In this document: positions 24,493 through 32,390 of the stretch, in pieces | How positions within the stretch are numbered: the first letter of the stretch is position 1 | Layout: the number at the start of each line of letters is the position of its first letter | Assembly: GCF_001905505.1 (NCBI RefSeq) | Contig: NZ_LIPG01000002.1 | Span: 744,001 to 808,000, forward strand | Source of the DNA: Streptomyces sp. CB02058 | GTDB taxonomy: Bacteria; Actinomycetota; Actinomycetes; Streptomycetales; Streptomycetaceae | Length of the DNA stretch: 64,000 nucleotides | Reading direction: 5' to 3' | The notes under the pieces: generated by a model | Told to the model about the DNA's origin: nothing | The model's input: only the letters and a program-made list of their open reading frames with translations | Database searches by the model: none | Made by a program: the position numbers and the translations under genes

Positions 24493-25209
24493 CTACATGG
24501 CGTAGGCGTCCACCTGCTCGAAGAGGGCGCCCGCAGTGACGCCTTCCTCGCACACCAGGGGTCGTCGATTCTGGTCGTAGGCGGTGTGCAGCACCACGGC
24601 CACGGCCTGCGCCCCTGTCAGGGCGAGGTGCTGAGCTTCTTCGTCCGTCGCCAGTCGCACCGTGGTGACGTCCTCGCCCTCCACGGGGTACCGGCCGGTC
24701 TGCCTGCGCACGTACCGAGTCGTCCCTTCCGTGATGGGTGCCGTCTGGGCAAGGCGAGGGGCCGCCTCGGCCACATCCGGCGGGAAATAGGCCGTCACGA
24801 AGCTGTGCGGGCTGCCATCGGGAAGCTGCAACACGCGCACCCGCAGAAGGGCTTGAGCTCCCGATTCCAGATCCAGGGCAGCCGCTACATGCTCAGGGGG
24901 CGTGACCCACTCCGGTTCCCCTACGCGCAAGAACGGCATCCCGCCGGCAACGCGTGCCGAGCCAGCCCGACGACCGCCCGCCGGCCGAGCCACGGGGGTC
25001 TCGGTGACGATGAAACCGGTCCCTTGGCGGGCTTCCACGATGCCGTCGTTCCTTAGGACATCCATGGCCTTGACCACGCTCGCCCGGGATACCGACCACT
25101 GCTCGGCTAGGTCCCGTCCCGACGGGAGAGTCGTGCCGGGGGCGAACTCGCCGGCCGCGATGCGAGAGCGCAGCGATTCCGCGATCTCCTCGTACTTCAG
25201 CAGTCCCAT
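24493..25209 (-). CDS. AICE-1 GntR/HutC-family regulator
   Basis: From ATG 25209 (AGGGGAG upstream) this gives 238 residues. The N-terminal winged helix is YEEIAESLRSRIAAGEFAPG and PSGRDLAEQWSVSRASVVKA with GIVEARQGTGFIV. The C-terminal UTRA domain shows ALLRVRVLQLPDGSPHSFVT and DVTTVRLATDEEAQHLAL. It resembles the transfer/replication repressors of AICEs (KorSA-type). Matching palindromes occur in its own promoter and before the transfer operon. It is divergent from a methyltransferase gene. Confidence 0.88.
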   Translation of the reverse strand: MGLLKYEEIAESLRSRIAAGEFAPGTTLPSGRDLAEQWSVSRASVVKAMDVLRNDGIVEARQGTGFIVTETPVARPAGGRRAGSARVAGGMPFLRVGEPEWVTPPEHVAAALDLESGAQALLRVRVLQLPDGSPHSFVTAYFPPDVAEAAPRLAQTAPITEGTTRYVRRQTGRYPVEGEDVTTVRLATDEEAQHLALTGAQAVAVVLHTAYDQNRRPLVCEEGVTAGALFEQVDAYAM

Positions 25210-25230
25210 GACTCCCCTTTCGCCAGCCTC

Positions 25231-25249
25231 ACTGGACTGGTCCACCGGT
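25231..25249. promoter_or_regulatory. GntR operator-like sequence, site 2 (autoregulation)
   Basis: Read on the minus strand this is ACCGGTGGACCAGTCCAGT, matching site 1 at 18 of 19 positions. It lies between the divergent GntR and methyltransferase genes, 19-37 bp from both starts, so it may control both. Confidence 0.6.
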
Positions 25250-25267
25250 ACACACGATACTACTGGT

Positions 25268-26086
25268 ATGTCGAAACCAGAGCTTGCGCCCGAGATCGAG
25301 CACTTCTACTCCCAGGTGGTTGATGAGGACACCCGACTGCGAACGTCAGCAGACGGACGCCTCGAACTGATCCGAACGCAGGAGATCCTTCGCCGGTTCT
25401 ATCCTTCGTCGCCCGCACGCGTTCTGGACGTCGGCGGCGGGTCCGGGATTCACGCCGAATGGCTGGTGGAGGACGGATACGCGGTCAAGCTCATCGACCC
25501 GATCGCCCGACATGTGGAGCAGGCATCGAAGATCTGCTCAGCTGAGCTGGGTGATGCTCGCCATCTCGATGAGGCAGACGCTTCCTACGACGCAGTGCAG
25601 GTGCTTGGCCCGCTGTACCACCTACCCGCCCCGGAAGACCGCCGTTCGGCCCTCTCTGAAGCCCGGCGCGTGGTGAAGCCGGGGGGCATTGTGGCCGCCG
25701 CTGCGATCAATCGGTACGCCTCGTTGTTCGAGCACGTGGCTTACGCCCACCTACACACCGACCGAATCCATGCCTCTGTTTCCAAGATCTTGGAGACGGC
25801 TGTCTATGACGGTGTGCGGGGGTTCACTCTGTCGTACTTCCACCGAGCCGAAGAACTCGTGGCGGAACTGGCTGCGGCAGGCATCCAGGATGTACAGGTC
25901 TTCGGCATCGAGGGACCCGCATGGTCTCTCGTGAAGGCGGTTGAACAGCAGCCGGGTGACGGGCCCACGGATGACCTGATCGCCTCTGCCATGGCCGCAG
26001 CGCGGATGGCCGAGCCATACCCAGAGTTGCTCGCTGCCAGCTCGCACCTGCTTGCCGTCGGCAGGGCGCCTGACGGCAATCCGTGA
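25268..26086 (+). CDS. Class I SAM-dependent methyltransferase (cargo)
   Basis: This 272-residue protein has motif I ARVLDVGGGSGIHAEWLVED near residue 50, YAVKLIDPIARHVEQA (acidic ribose ligand), AVQVLGPLYHL, and VVKPGGIVAAAAINRYASL. The fold is UbiE/class I; the substrate is probably small. No ribosome site is visible before ATG 25268, and the start lies about 19 bp from the operator, so it may be leaderless. It is the last gene of AICE-1 before the right att copy and has typical high G+C. Confidence 0.85.
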   Translation: MSKPELAPEIEHFYSQVVDEDTRLRTSADGRLELIRTQEILRRFYPSSPARVLDVGGGSGIHAEWLVEDGYAVKLIDPIARHVEQASKICSAELGDARHLDEADASYDAVQVLGPLYHLPAPEDRRSALSEARRVVKPGGIVAAAAINRYASLFEHVAYAHLHTDRIHASVSKILETAVYDGVRGFTLSYFHRAEELVAELAAAGIQDVQVFGIEGPAWSLVKAVEQQPGDGPTDDLIASAMAAARMAEPYPELLAASSHLLAVGRAPDGNP

Positions 26087-26091
26087 CGGCA
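26071..26091. other. AICE-1 right arm-type site pair
   Basis: TGACGGCA occurs at 26071 and 26084, 13 bp apart, partly inside the end of the methyltransferase gene and 117 bp before the att core. It mirrors the pair at 9980-10000. Confidence 0.5.
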
Positions 26092-26187
26092 ACGTGGGCG
26101 CACACCACTGCACCCGAGAGCACATCCGCGCACAGTGCAGGGCGGTCGAGGCTGCCTTGGCCCAGCTTGCGTTGGCCTTCGGACGAA

Positions 26188-26233
26188 CTTACAAAGCAGA
26201 TGTCGGCGGTTCGAAACCGTCCGCGCCCACCAG
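26188..26233 (+). other. Shared att site between AICE-1 and AICE-2
   Basis: An exact 46-bp copy of the tRNA-Val 3' half (core shared with 9898-9943). No tRNA 5' half precedes it, so it is an attachment remnant, not a gene. Confidence 0.92.
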
Positions 26234-26236
26234 TAC

Positions 26237-26270
26237 AAAGGCCCCCAACCGATCATGGTTGGGGGCCTTT
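26237..26270 (+). terminator. Terminator at the left end of AICE-2
   Basis: AAAGGCCCCCAACC and GGTTGGGGGCCTTT form a 14-bp stem with a 6-nt loop (GATCAT). It occupies the same place relative to att as the tRNA-Val terminator of AICE-1, with a different stem, so each element brings its own terminator for the tRNA. Confidence 0.85.
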
Positions 26271-26293
26271 GACATCTACTTCTGACATCAACG
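26270..26293. other. AICE-2 left arm-type site pair
   Basis: TGACATC occurs at 26270 and 26283, 13 bp apart, starting 37 bp from the core end. The same two-unit pattern lies at the right end (36076-36099) and before the degenerate att at 39591 (39472-39495). Confidence 0.55.
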
Positions 26294-26300
26294 GGTGTGG

Positions 26301-27458
26301 TCATCCACGGTCGGGACGCTGCCGCTTCAGCATGCGGTCCAGGTGACTCACGGCCTCGCGCTGCGTGTCCTGGACGACGTGGGCGTAGATGTTCATCGTG
26401 ACCGCGATCTGACTGTGCCCGAGGATCTCCATTACGACGCGGGGCGGGACGCCGGCCGCTGTCAGCAGAGTCGCACAGCCGTGCCGGGCATCGTGCAGCC
26501 GGATCACGCGGAGTCCGGCCGTTGCGGCGACGCGGGTGAAGGAGCGATACAGGTTGCGGGGCTCGATCGGCCGGCCGGTGCGGGTGGTGAAGACATAGCC
26601 CGTCTCCTCCCACTGATCACCGGCAGCTTTACGCAGAGCGGCTTGCCGCAGCCGTTCGCAGCGGAGCGGGGCCACGCACAGGGCAGGCAGGGGGAGTGTC
26701 TGTTTCCTGCGCCGCCCCTTGGGATCGTCCTCGTACGCCTCACCGCGGACACGTTGCCGCTGGGTTCGGACCCGGATCTCCCGCCTGTCGAGGTCTACGT
26801 TCTCCCACCGCAGGCCGACGATCTCACCGCGACGGAAGCCGAGCGCGATGGCGAGGACGAAGGCCGCGTAGAGCGGGTCCTTTCGAGCAGCCGCGAGGAA
26901 GGTCAGCGTCTCGTCGAGCGACCAGGGCGACAGGTCACGAGCTACGGCCGAGGGCGGTTCCACGAGGGTGGCCACGTTTCGCATGACGAGTTCCTCGCGG
27001 CAGGCTGCTGTCAGCGCGGTACGCGGGACGCGGTGGGACTCCTTGGCGGTGGCTGCGGTGGTCTGCTGCTCCAGACGGACGAGGAAACGCCGGACATCAG
27101 CGACGCTCAGCGATTCAAGGCGCTTCGAGCCGAGCATGGGCACGAGGTAGAGGCGGATGTGCGTCTCGTATTTGGCGTACGTCGTGCGCTTGCGGCGCGG
27201 CTTGACGATGTTCTCCAGCCAGTACGGCAGCCACTCGGACAGCTTGGCCGACCGCGTGGGCACGGGCACGCCTTGGTCCACCTTGGACAGTAGGTCGCGG
27301 CGCTTGGTGTCGCACTCGGCCCAGGTCTTGCCGTAGGCGAACTTGCGAGCGCGGGTGCCGTCCGGCTGGAGGACGTAGACGGCGGCTTGGTAGCGGCCGT
27401 CCTTGCGCTTGGTGATGGTGCCCGCGCCGTTCGGGTTGCGCTTGCGCTGAGTGGCCAT
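26301..27458 (-). CDS. int: AICE-2 tyrosine integrase
   Basis: This 385-residue protein is homologous to the AICE-1 integrase along its length (RNPNGAGTITKRKDGRYQAA, RTTYAKYETHIRLYL, ALGFRRGEIVGLRW, LHDARHGCATLL, LGHSQIAVTMNIYAH). The catalytic set is an arginine in GFRRGE, HxxR, H and nucleophile Y358. It differs most in the N-terminal arm-binding region, which agrees with the different arm-site words (TGACATC against TGACGGCA). It overlaps the excisionase stop. Sharing the core suggests cross-recognition of both elements. Confidence 0.95.
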   Translation of the reverse strand: MATQRKRNPNGAGTITKRKDGRYQAAVYVLQPDGTRARKFAYGKTWAECDTKRRDLLSKVDQGVPVPTRSAKLSEWLPYWLENIVKPRRKRTTYAKYETHIRLYLVPMLGSKRLESLSVADVRRFLVRLEQQTTAATAKESHRVPRTALTAACREELVMRNVATLVEPPSAVARDLSPWSLDETLTFLAAARKDPLYAAFVLAIALGFRRGEIVGLRWENVDLDRREIRVRTQRQRVRGEAYEDDPKGRRRKQTLPLPALCVAPLRCERLRQAALRKAAGDQWEETGYVFTTRTGRPIEPRNLYRSFTRVAATAGLRVIRLHDARHGCATLLTAAGVPPRVVMEILGHSQIAVTMNIYAHVVQDTQREAVSHLDRMLKRQRPDRG

Positions 27459-27646
27459 CAGGCGGCCTCCTCGATCTCGGTGACGATGAAGTCCCGTACG
27501 GCGTCGGCGGGGATGCGCCGGGACCGGCCGATGGTGATGGAGACCAGCCGGCGGGAGCGGATCAGGTCGTAGACGGTGGAGCGTCCGAGCTTGAGCCGCG
27601 CCATGACCTCGGGCACGGTGAGCAGTTCGGCAGTTGCGGTGGTCAT
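27458..27646 (-). CDS. xis: AICE-2 excisionase
   Basis: ATG 27646 overlaps the stop of the rep gene as ATGA and gives 62 residues. The HTH core LLTVPEVMARLKLGRSTVYDL and the wing IRSRRLVSITIGRSRRIPAD are those of AICE excisionases and resemble the AICE-1 protein. rep-xis-int are thus one operon, as in pSAM2. The frame is open much further upstream, but that part is the rep gene in another frame. Confidence 0.92.
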   Translation of the reverse strand: MTTATAELLTVPEVMARLKLGRSTVYDLIRSRRLVSITIGRSRRIPADAVRDFIVTEIEEAA

Positions 27647-29055
27647 GCGTCGGCCCCTTCCAGAGCGAGTTGATCTTGCGTTTCGGCGCGGTGTTCGCGG
27701 GCGTGGTCGCGGTTGTGTTGGAGGTCGCGGTGGATGTTGGCGGCGAGCCAGGATTCGCCGGGGGTGTGGCCGTGGCCGGCGTAGGCCCAGTGCGCGAGCG
27801 TGAGCGTGGTGGCTTCGGGGTGGTCGTCCGGGTCGGGCAGTCCGAGGGCTTCGCGTTGCTGTGCGGCGCGGTAGTCGGCCCGGACCTGTCGGAGAGCGCC
27901 GAGGGTGGTGGAGTACCGGCGTGACTTCGTGGAGAAGTGGCCGCGGAAGCCGAGCATGTGAGCCCAGTCGCGAAGCTTGCGGTCCGGATAGGCGTGGTGA
28001 AGGTCCAGGCACGCTTCGATCAACCGCCGCGGGTGATCGGGCACGTCGAGGAGGATCAGGGCTTCCTTGTTGCCGATGCGGTGATCGACGGTGCCGGTGG
28101 TCTCGGCCGCTTTGGTGGCGTACTTCGCGACGTAGGAGGCCACGGCCTGTTCGGTGAGGTCCTCACCGTTCCCGAAGGCGCCGATCGGCTGGACGTCGAG
28201 CTGAGCGCCCCAGCGGAGCACCCAGTCTTCGGTGATCCCGGCAGCAGGGTTGGCCGGGACGGTGACTTCGACTCGGGCGGCAGCCGCGCGGATGGCGTCG
28301 TCGAGCAGATCGAGGGTGGCCCAGATCGGGGGCGGTGAGTCCGGGCCGTCGGGTCCGTCGAAGCGGATCACCGCGTGGAAGTGGACCGCGCCGCGCTTCT
28401 GGTACTCGGCGACCTTGCCGAAGGAGAGCCGGGACTGTTCGCGGGCGGCTTTCTGGGTGAGGCCGGCTCGGTGGGCGATTTCGCGGCGGAGGTAGATCGT
28501 GAAGTAGCGCCAGAGGTCGGATGCGTGGTTGTTCCAGAGCACGGCGCCGGCGTAGTCGTACCGGTGGGGGTCGAGCGGGGTGCCGAGTTCGGGGGTGGTC
28601 TCGGGGTGGTGGGCGCCGCAGCGGCAGGGCCGGTTTCCGGGCCGGTTGTGGACCGCGCCGAACGACGGGGCTGTCAGGGTCGCGAAGACCCGCGGGTGAT
28701 CCCGAATCGTCGTCGGGGTTCCTTTGTCGGGGTCTCCGGTGAGTCCGGCGCGGATGAGGTGGTAGGTGTCGCCCGCGTAGGTCCAGGCGCAGGCGGGGCA
28801 GCGGGAGGCGCGGCGGTTGCCGCAGGCGATCCGTAAGCGTCCGCCGGGCTCGGTGTCGGTCGTGTAGTGGTGCAGGAGGGTGCCGGTGGCCCGGTCGGTG
28901 GTCTTGGTGGCGCCGGTGAGGTGGATGGGCTGTGCGCATCCTCCGGTGCGGCGGATCTGTTCGGTCCAGCGGTCGAAGCCGGTGGACCCGGCCACCCTCA
29001 GCACATCGGCGAGGGTGGCCGGGTCCAGGCCCGCCGCGGTGGCGGTGTTGGTCAT
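27643..29055 (-). CDS. repSA: RepSA-type rolling-circle replication initiator
   Basis: From ATG 29055 this gives 470 residues. A zinc-like block (CGNRRASRCPACAWTYAGDTY, residues 78-98) is followed by an HUH motif, GAVHFHAVIRF (H225, H227). The tyrosine motif is SYVAKYATKAAE (Y308, Y312). This is the RepSA family of AICEs and Streptomyces plasmids. Replication starts by nicking a double-strand origin, often near the gene. The frame is open upstream but reads other small genes. It heads the rep-xis-int operon. Confidence 0.92.
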   Translation of the reverse strand: MTNTATAAGLDPATLADVLRVAGSTGFDRWTEQIRRTGGCAQPIHLTGATKTTDRATGTLLHHYTTDTEPGGRLRIACGNRRASRCPACAWTYAGDTYHLIRAGLTGDPDKGTPTTIRDHPRVFATLTAPSFGAVHNRPGNRPCRCGAHHPETTPELGTPLDPHRYDYAGAVLWNNHASDLWRYFTIYLRREIAHRAGLTQKAAREQSRLSFGKVAEYQKRGAVHFHAVIRFDGPDGPDSPPPIWATLDLLDDAIRAAAARVEVTVPANPAAGITEDWVLRWGAQLDVQPIGAFGNGEDLTEQAVASYVAKYATKAAETTGTVDHRIGNKEALILLDVPDHPRRLIEACLDLHHAYPDRKLRDWAHMLGFRGHFSTKSRRYSTTLGALRQVRADYRAAQQREALGLPDPDDHPEATTLTLAHWAYAGHGHTPGESWLAANIHRDLQHNRDHAREHRAETQDQLALEGADA

Positions 29056-29057
29056 GG

Positions 29058-29258
29058 TCAGCGACCTCGGTTGTGGGCGGGGCCGTGATTGGCGGTCCAG
29101 CCCTCGACGAGAGCCTTGACCTGGGCGTCTCCGGTGGCGGTGGCAGAGGCGCCGCAGTGGCACACGGCCGATCCGGTGGCGGGGGTGTTGGGGGACGGCT
29201 TGCTGACGTGCAGGCCGGGGCGGTCCGGGGTCGGGGTCAGGTCGGACACTGTGATCAC
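29058..29258 (-). CDS. Small CxC-containing protein upstream of repSA
   Basis: GTG 29258 overlaps the stop of the zinc-ribbon remnant as GTGA (GTG 29249 is an alternative), giving 66 residues. It ends two bases before repSA. It contains AVCHCGASATATGDAQVKAL and ends GWTANHGPAHNRGR. Codon use is typical. Such short genes upstream of repSA are usual in AICEs. Function unknown. Confidence 0.65.
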   Translation of the reverse strand: MITVSDLTPTPDRPGLHVSKPSPNTPATGSAVCHCGASATATGDAQVKALVEGWTANHGPAHNRGR

Positions 29259-29444
29259 GCCCCGATCCGGGCGTGGGCGCGGGCGGGGTGGGTGTGGCCG
29301 GTGCCGTGGCAGGCCGGGCAGTCGGCGGTGATGGTCTGCCGGTGCCCGGTGCCCGGTGGGGGTGGTCTGGCCGGTGGTGATGGCGACGGTGGGGAAGCCG
29401 TCGCAGTGGGCGCAAATGGGCCGGGGCGCGGGGTTCTCGGGCAT
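29255..29444 (-). pseudogene. Zinc-ribbon protein broken by a 7-bp duplication
   Basis: ATG 29444 (GGAG upstream) opens MPENPAPRPICAHCDGFPTV and then loses frame at a tandem 7-mer GGTGCCC (29341-29354, plus strand). Removing one 7-mer restores TGHRQTITADCPACHGTGHT and a stop at 29255, giving a 60-residue protein with two CxxC pairs like a DnaJ-type zinc finger. As written, translation runs into the downstream gene. A slippage mutation or an assembly error are both possible. Confidence 0.7.
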
Positions 29445-29492
29445 GATGGGGTCTCCCTTTCGGGTCAGCTAGATCTGGAAGGTGGGAAGGCG

Positions 29493-29532
29493 CCCGGGGC
29501 GGCGGAAGTTTGGCGACCGAGGCCGCCCCGGG
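29493..29532 (-). terminator. Terminator after spdD
   Basis: CCCGGGGCGGC and GCCGCCCCGGG form a perfect 11-bp stem with an 18-nt loop, immediately downstream of the SpdD-like stop on the minus strand. Confidence 0.6.
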
Positions 29533-29534
29533 GG

Positions 29535-29819
29535 CTACTTGCTGCGGTGCGGGGGGCGCTTGAGCGTGAGGCCCACGCTGCCGGTGGCCGAGAGAACGGC
29601 GACCGCCGCGGCAGCGGCAACATGCAACGTCACGGCGATCATCACGACGAGCAGAGTGAGGCCGCCGGTGACCGTGAGCGCGAGCAGGATGGGCCCGGTG
29701 TAGTTGCGAGGGGCGGCCCGGACGATGACGACCCGGGCGGGGTCGGTCCCGGCCGGGAGCTGCGCGAGCAGGTCCGCCGGGATATGTCCCGCGTTGAGCT
29801 GTTCCTCGGGGTGTCGCAC
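29535..29819 (-). CDS. SpdD-like membrane protein
   Basis: GTG 29819 is preceded by an excellent GGAGGT site. The 94-residue product has about 40 soluble residues, then two hydrophobic stretches (GPILLALTVTGGLTLLVVMI and VTLHVAAAAAVAVLSATGSV) and a basic tail (LKRPPHRSK). This matches the SpdD/SpdC-type spread proteins of Streptomyces elements, thought to help plasmid movement across septa. Confidence 0.75.
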   Translation of the reverse strand: MRHPEEQLNAGHIPADLLAQLPAGTDPARVVIVRAAPRNYTGPILLALTVTGGLTLLVVMIAVTLHVAAAAAVAVLSATGSVGLTLKRPPHRSK

Positions 29820-29833
29820 GAGGGCACCTCCTG

Positions 29834-30022
29834 TCAGGGGTTGCAGCGGTGGGTGCGGGCGGCGAGTTCGGCGGCGGCACGGCCGTGGTAGTCGGCGGAG
29901 AAGTTGCAGCCGGGGGCAGTGCAGGCGGCGGTGTGCTCGGTGCGGCCCCGGCCGTCGTAGTGCGTGCCGACCCGGACGGGGCCTATGCGGATCACGTTGG
30001 TGAAGCGGTTCGGACGCGGCAT
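29834..30022 (-). CDS. Mobile element transfer protein (small zinc protein)
   Basis: This 62-residue protein reads IRIGPVRVGTHYDGRGRTEH with the cysteine/histidine set CTAPGCNFSADYHGRAAAEL and THRC near the end. It closely matches the short 'mobile element transfer protein' family that sits between the SpdB and SpdD genes of pSAM2-like elements. It probably binds one zinc ion. Confidence 0.9.
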   Translation of the reverse strand: MPRPNRFTNVIRIGPVRVGTHYDGRGRTEHTAACTAPGCNFSADYHGRAAAELAARTHRCNP

Positions 30023-30040
30023 GACGAAACTTCCTTCTGG

Positions 30041-30709
30041 TCAGGCGAGTTGGGCGGCAATGGCGTCGGCGAGCGGTACGGGAACACCGAGACGAGCGCG
30101 GAGGGTGGCCGAGTCGATCCGGGCGCCGGTCGTCGTGTGATGCGAGTCGGCGATCTTCCGGGCGTGATCGAGCAAGGCCGGAGGAACCGCGACAGTCGGC
30201 GGCGCTGCCACCTGAGCCGAGTCGGGAGCCGGAGCAGGGGTCGGCGGAAGTTCAGGGACAGGCTCCGGAGCCCGCTCGACCATGAAGTCCGGGTCCGTTT
30301 CGGGATCCGGAGTAGCAAGTGGTGCAGCGACGGGGCCCGCGGGTTCCGGCGTGGTGGGTGCATGGGCGAGGAGGGTGCCGCCGAGGAAGGCGAGGGCAGG
30401 CCAGCCGGCAACGAGGATCCGCAACCAGGCCGGTACCTCTTCGAGGTCGAGGAGTCCGGCGGTCGCGATGTTCGCGCCAAGGGACGCGGCCAGCGCGATC
30501 ACGAACCAGATCCAGGCGGCGCGGTTGTCCGCGTGGGTGCGCATGCGGCGCCAGGCCGCGACGAGGAGCAGGTCCACGCTGATCGGGTAGGCCCAGGCTT
30601 TCCAGCCGTCCTGTCCGGCCGCTTCGGCAAGGTCGTGCAGGTGGGAGAAGGACAGCGCGCCGGCGATGACGGCTTGGACCAGCACGGCATCCAGGCGAAC
30701 ACGAGACAT
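30041..30709 (-). CDS. DUF2637 SpdB-like membrane protein
   Basis: This 222-residue protein has four hydrophobic segments (AVLVQAVIAGALSFSHLHDL, AYPISVDLLLVAAWRRM, AAWIWFVIALAASLGANIAT, LRILVAGWPALAFLGGTLL) and a Pro/Ala/Glu-rich linker. The C-terminal helix-turn-helix-like part includes IDSATLRARLGVPVPLADAI. This is the DUF2637/SpdB2 type of AICEs. GAAAGGAGGT precedes ATG 30709. It lies between the mobile element transfer protein and a small zinc gene in the spread operon. Confidence 0.88.
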   Translation of the reverse strand: MSRVRLDAVLVQAVIAGALSFSHLHDLAEAAGQDGWKAWAYPISVDLLLVAAWRRMRTHADNRAAWIWFVIALAASLGANIATAGLLDLEEVPAWLRILVAGWPALAFLGGTLLAHAPTTPEPAGPVAAPLATPDPETDPDFMVERAPEPVPELPPTPAPAPDSAQVAAPPTVAVPPALLDHARKIADSHHTTTGARIDSATLRARLGVPVPLADAIAAQLA

Positions 30710-30784
30710 GGGGTCACCTCCTTTCGAGGTGGGCCGGGGCGGGGCGAGATGTGGCGGTCACCGCCCAGCACCGGGGCGAAGGGG

Positions 30785-30952
30785 TCAGGCGTTGGGGTCG
30801 GTGCCGGAGCCGAAGCAGTTGAGGCAGAGGCCGTCCTGCTGGCCGACCAGGCGACGCTTCCGACCGACGCGCACCGTGACGGGGACGTTTCCGGTCCCGC
30901 CGCACGGCTTGCAGACAGACGGCTCGGAGGGCTTGGTGGTCCGTGTGGCCAT
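30785..30952 (-). CDS. Small CxxC zinc-finger protein (55 aa)
   Basis: ATG 30952 with AAAGGA upstream gives MATRTTKPSEPSVCKPCGGT, then basic VRVGRKRRLVGQQ and CLNCFGSGTDPNA. Two CxxC pairs with GxG after each resemble a DnaJ-type zinc finger, as in the broken gene at 29255-29444. It is in line with the transfer genes. Confidence 0.75.
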   Translation of the reverse strand: MATRTTKPSEPSVCKPCGGTGNVPVTVRVGRKRRLVGQQDGLCLNCFGSGTDPNA

Positions 30953-31035
30953 GACGTGGGGTCCTTTCGGTTCCGGGCATGGGCGGGGTAGGGACCTGGC
31001 GCGAGACGGTCACGCCAACCGGGGTGGAGTGGCTG

Positions 31036-32388
31036 TTACTCGGTGACCGGCACCGGGGCGACCAGCGGCGAAGCCGGAGCCGGGGCGGTGCGGACGACCG
31101 GGCGGAACGGGGCCAGGGCCGGGACGTCGGGGGTCAGGTGCGCGTACTCCTGGCAGATGGCCACCACGTCGGCAGCGGACAGCTCGGGGGTGCGGATACG
31201 GGACCAGCCGCCGGAGGCGTCACCGGCCACAGCCACACCGGGACGATCCGGCGGGATCGTAGTGACCGCGAAGACAGCATCCGGGGCGATGTCGCCGAGC
31301 CCCATGTCCGCGGTCTGCTTGTCGTTGACCCGGTGCACCACTCGGCCGGTGAGCTGGGCGCGGAGCATCGTGGCGCCCTTGCCGAGCTCGGAGCCGAAGC
31401 GCTGCCCGCAGATCTCCAGATAGATCCCGACCGCACGGGCCATCTGTGCCAGGCGCACCAGGTGCATGACCATGCGGTCCCGGCGTTCCTCATCCTTCTT
31501 CACGGCGACGAGGAAGAGTTCCGCCACCTCATCCAACAGCACCACCAACGGCACCGGCCGCACCTTCACCGGCAAGTCCCACAGGTCCGAGACGCCGTGG
31601 GCGCTCAGGGTGTCGAAGCGGTCCTCCATCTCCCGGACCAGGGCTTCCAGCAGCTGTGAGGCTTCGTCCGGGGTGATAGCGAGGGCGGATAGGCGGGGAG
31701 CGTATCCGCGCTGTTCAACCCCGCGCTTGCAGTCGATCCCGACCAAGCCGACCGGAAGTTTCGCGAGACCGGTGATCAGGTTGCGCTGAAACATCGACTT
31801 GCCCGACTGGTTCGCGCCCAGGGTCAAGCTGTGCGGGATCTTCGCGTAGTCGCGGACGAACGCGGTCCCGTCCTCCCGCAGCGCCACCGGCACCACCAAC
31901 GGGCCAGCAGTGACCTTGCGGGGCAGGCGGCGGGGCATCTTCACCCGACGCAGCACGTCGTACCCGGTCATGCGGAGTTCGACGAAGCCCGGCTTGATCT
32001 CCACAACGTGCACGGAGTGGACGCCCCAGGCGTGCCGAAGCCGTTCCGAGGCAGCGGCAACGTCGGCGGGCTCCAGGCCGGCGGGGAGGCGGAGGGTGAC
32101 CCGCATCCCGGTGGAGGAGCCGCGGACCCGGCGCACCTTCGGCGGGACCGGCTGGACGTCAGGGCGGCGGGCCACGTTGCGGACCATGAACGCCCGCAGG
32201 CGGGACGACTGGACCGTCAGCCCGCACACATCCATCGTCGAGCGGTACGTGGCGGCGAAGCGGACCCGGGCGACCGGCAGGCCGGCCAGCGACCAGAACA
32301 CGCGAGGAGCGCGAACCTTCGCATAGCCGAGACCGCCGGCAGCCGATAAGGCCCCCGCCACCTCGATCACCGTGGTCAGGTCCGACAT
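31036..32388 (-). CDS. traSA: AICE-2 FtsK/SpoIIIE-type translocase (TraSA)
   Basis: This 450-residue protein has one weak N-terminal hydrophobic region (about 8-40) and a P-loop ATPase. Walker A is GANQSGKS (191-198), Walker B is PLVVLLDEVAELF, and ICGQRFGSELGKG is the FtsK-type late motif. It matches TraSA of pSAM2. It is shorter than the AICE-1 translocase and lacks its two long membrane regions, so the two elements use different transfer proteins. ATG 32388 is two bases after the upstream broken gene. Confidence 0.93.
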   Translation of the reverse strand: MSDLTTVIEVAGALSAAGGLGYAKVRAPRVFWSLAGLPVARVRFAATYRSTMDVCGLTVQSSRLRAFMVRNVARRPDVQPVPPKVRRVRGSSTGMRVTLRLPAGLEPADVAAASERLRHAWGVHSVHVVEIKPGFVELRMTGYDVLRRVKMPRRLPRKVTAGPLVVPVALREDGTAFVRDYAKIPHSLTLGANQSGKSMFQRNLITGLAKLPVGLVGIDCKRGVEQRGYAPRLSALAITPDEASQLLEALVREMEDRFDTLSAHGVSDLWDLPVKVRPVPLVVLLDEVAELFLVAVKKDEERRDRMVMHLVRLAQMARAVGIYLEICGQRFGSELGKGATMLRAQLTGRVVHRVNDKQTADMGLGDIAPDAVFAVTTIPPDRPGVAVAGDASGGWSRIRTPELSAADVVAICQEYAHLTPDVPALAPFRPVVRTAPAPASPLVAPVPVTE

Positions 32389-32390
32389 GG

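Larger units (their letters stand above)
9944..26233. mobile_element. AICE-1: integrative conjugative element with Prim-Pol replication module and retron cargo
   Basis: The element is bounded by exact 46-bp repeats of the tRNA-Val 3' end. It contains integrase and excisionase, a Prim-Pol/DUF3987 replication module, an orphan C5 methyltransferase, an FtsK-type double-stranded DNA translocase (the AICE transfer protein), SpdB-like and small zinc proteins, and a GntR regulator. Most genes are on the minus strand in overlapping ATGA/GTGA chains. Cargo at the left end is a low-G+C retron; cargo at the right end is a methyltransferase. Excision could occur with either flanking att copy. The only clear damage is a frameshift in a metallopeptidase-like gene. 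Confidence 0.9.

Noticed and set aside
26188..26233. Second tRNA-Val gene
   Set aside because: Only the 3' half is present, with no acceptor 5' strand or D arm. The copies at 36183, 38018 and 39591 are likewise att remnants.
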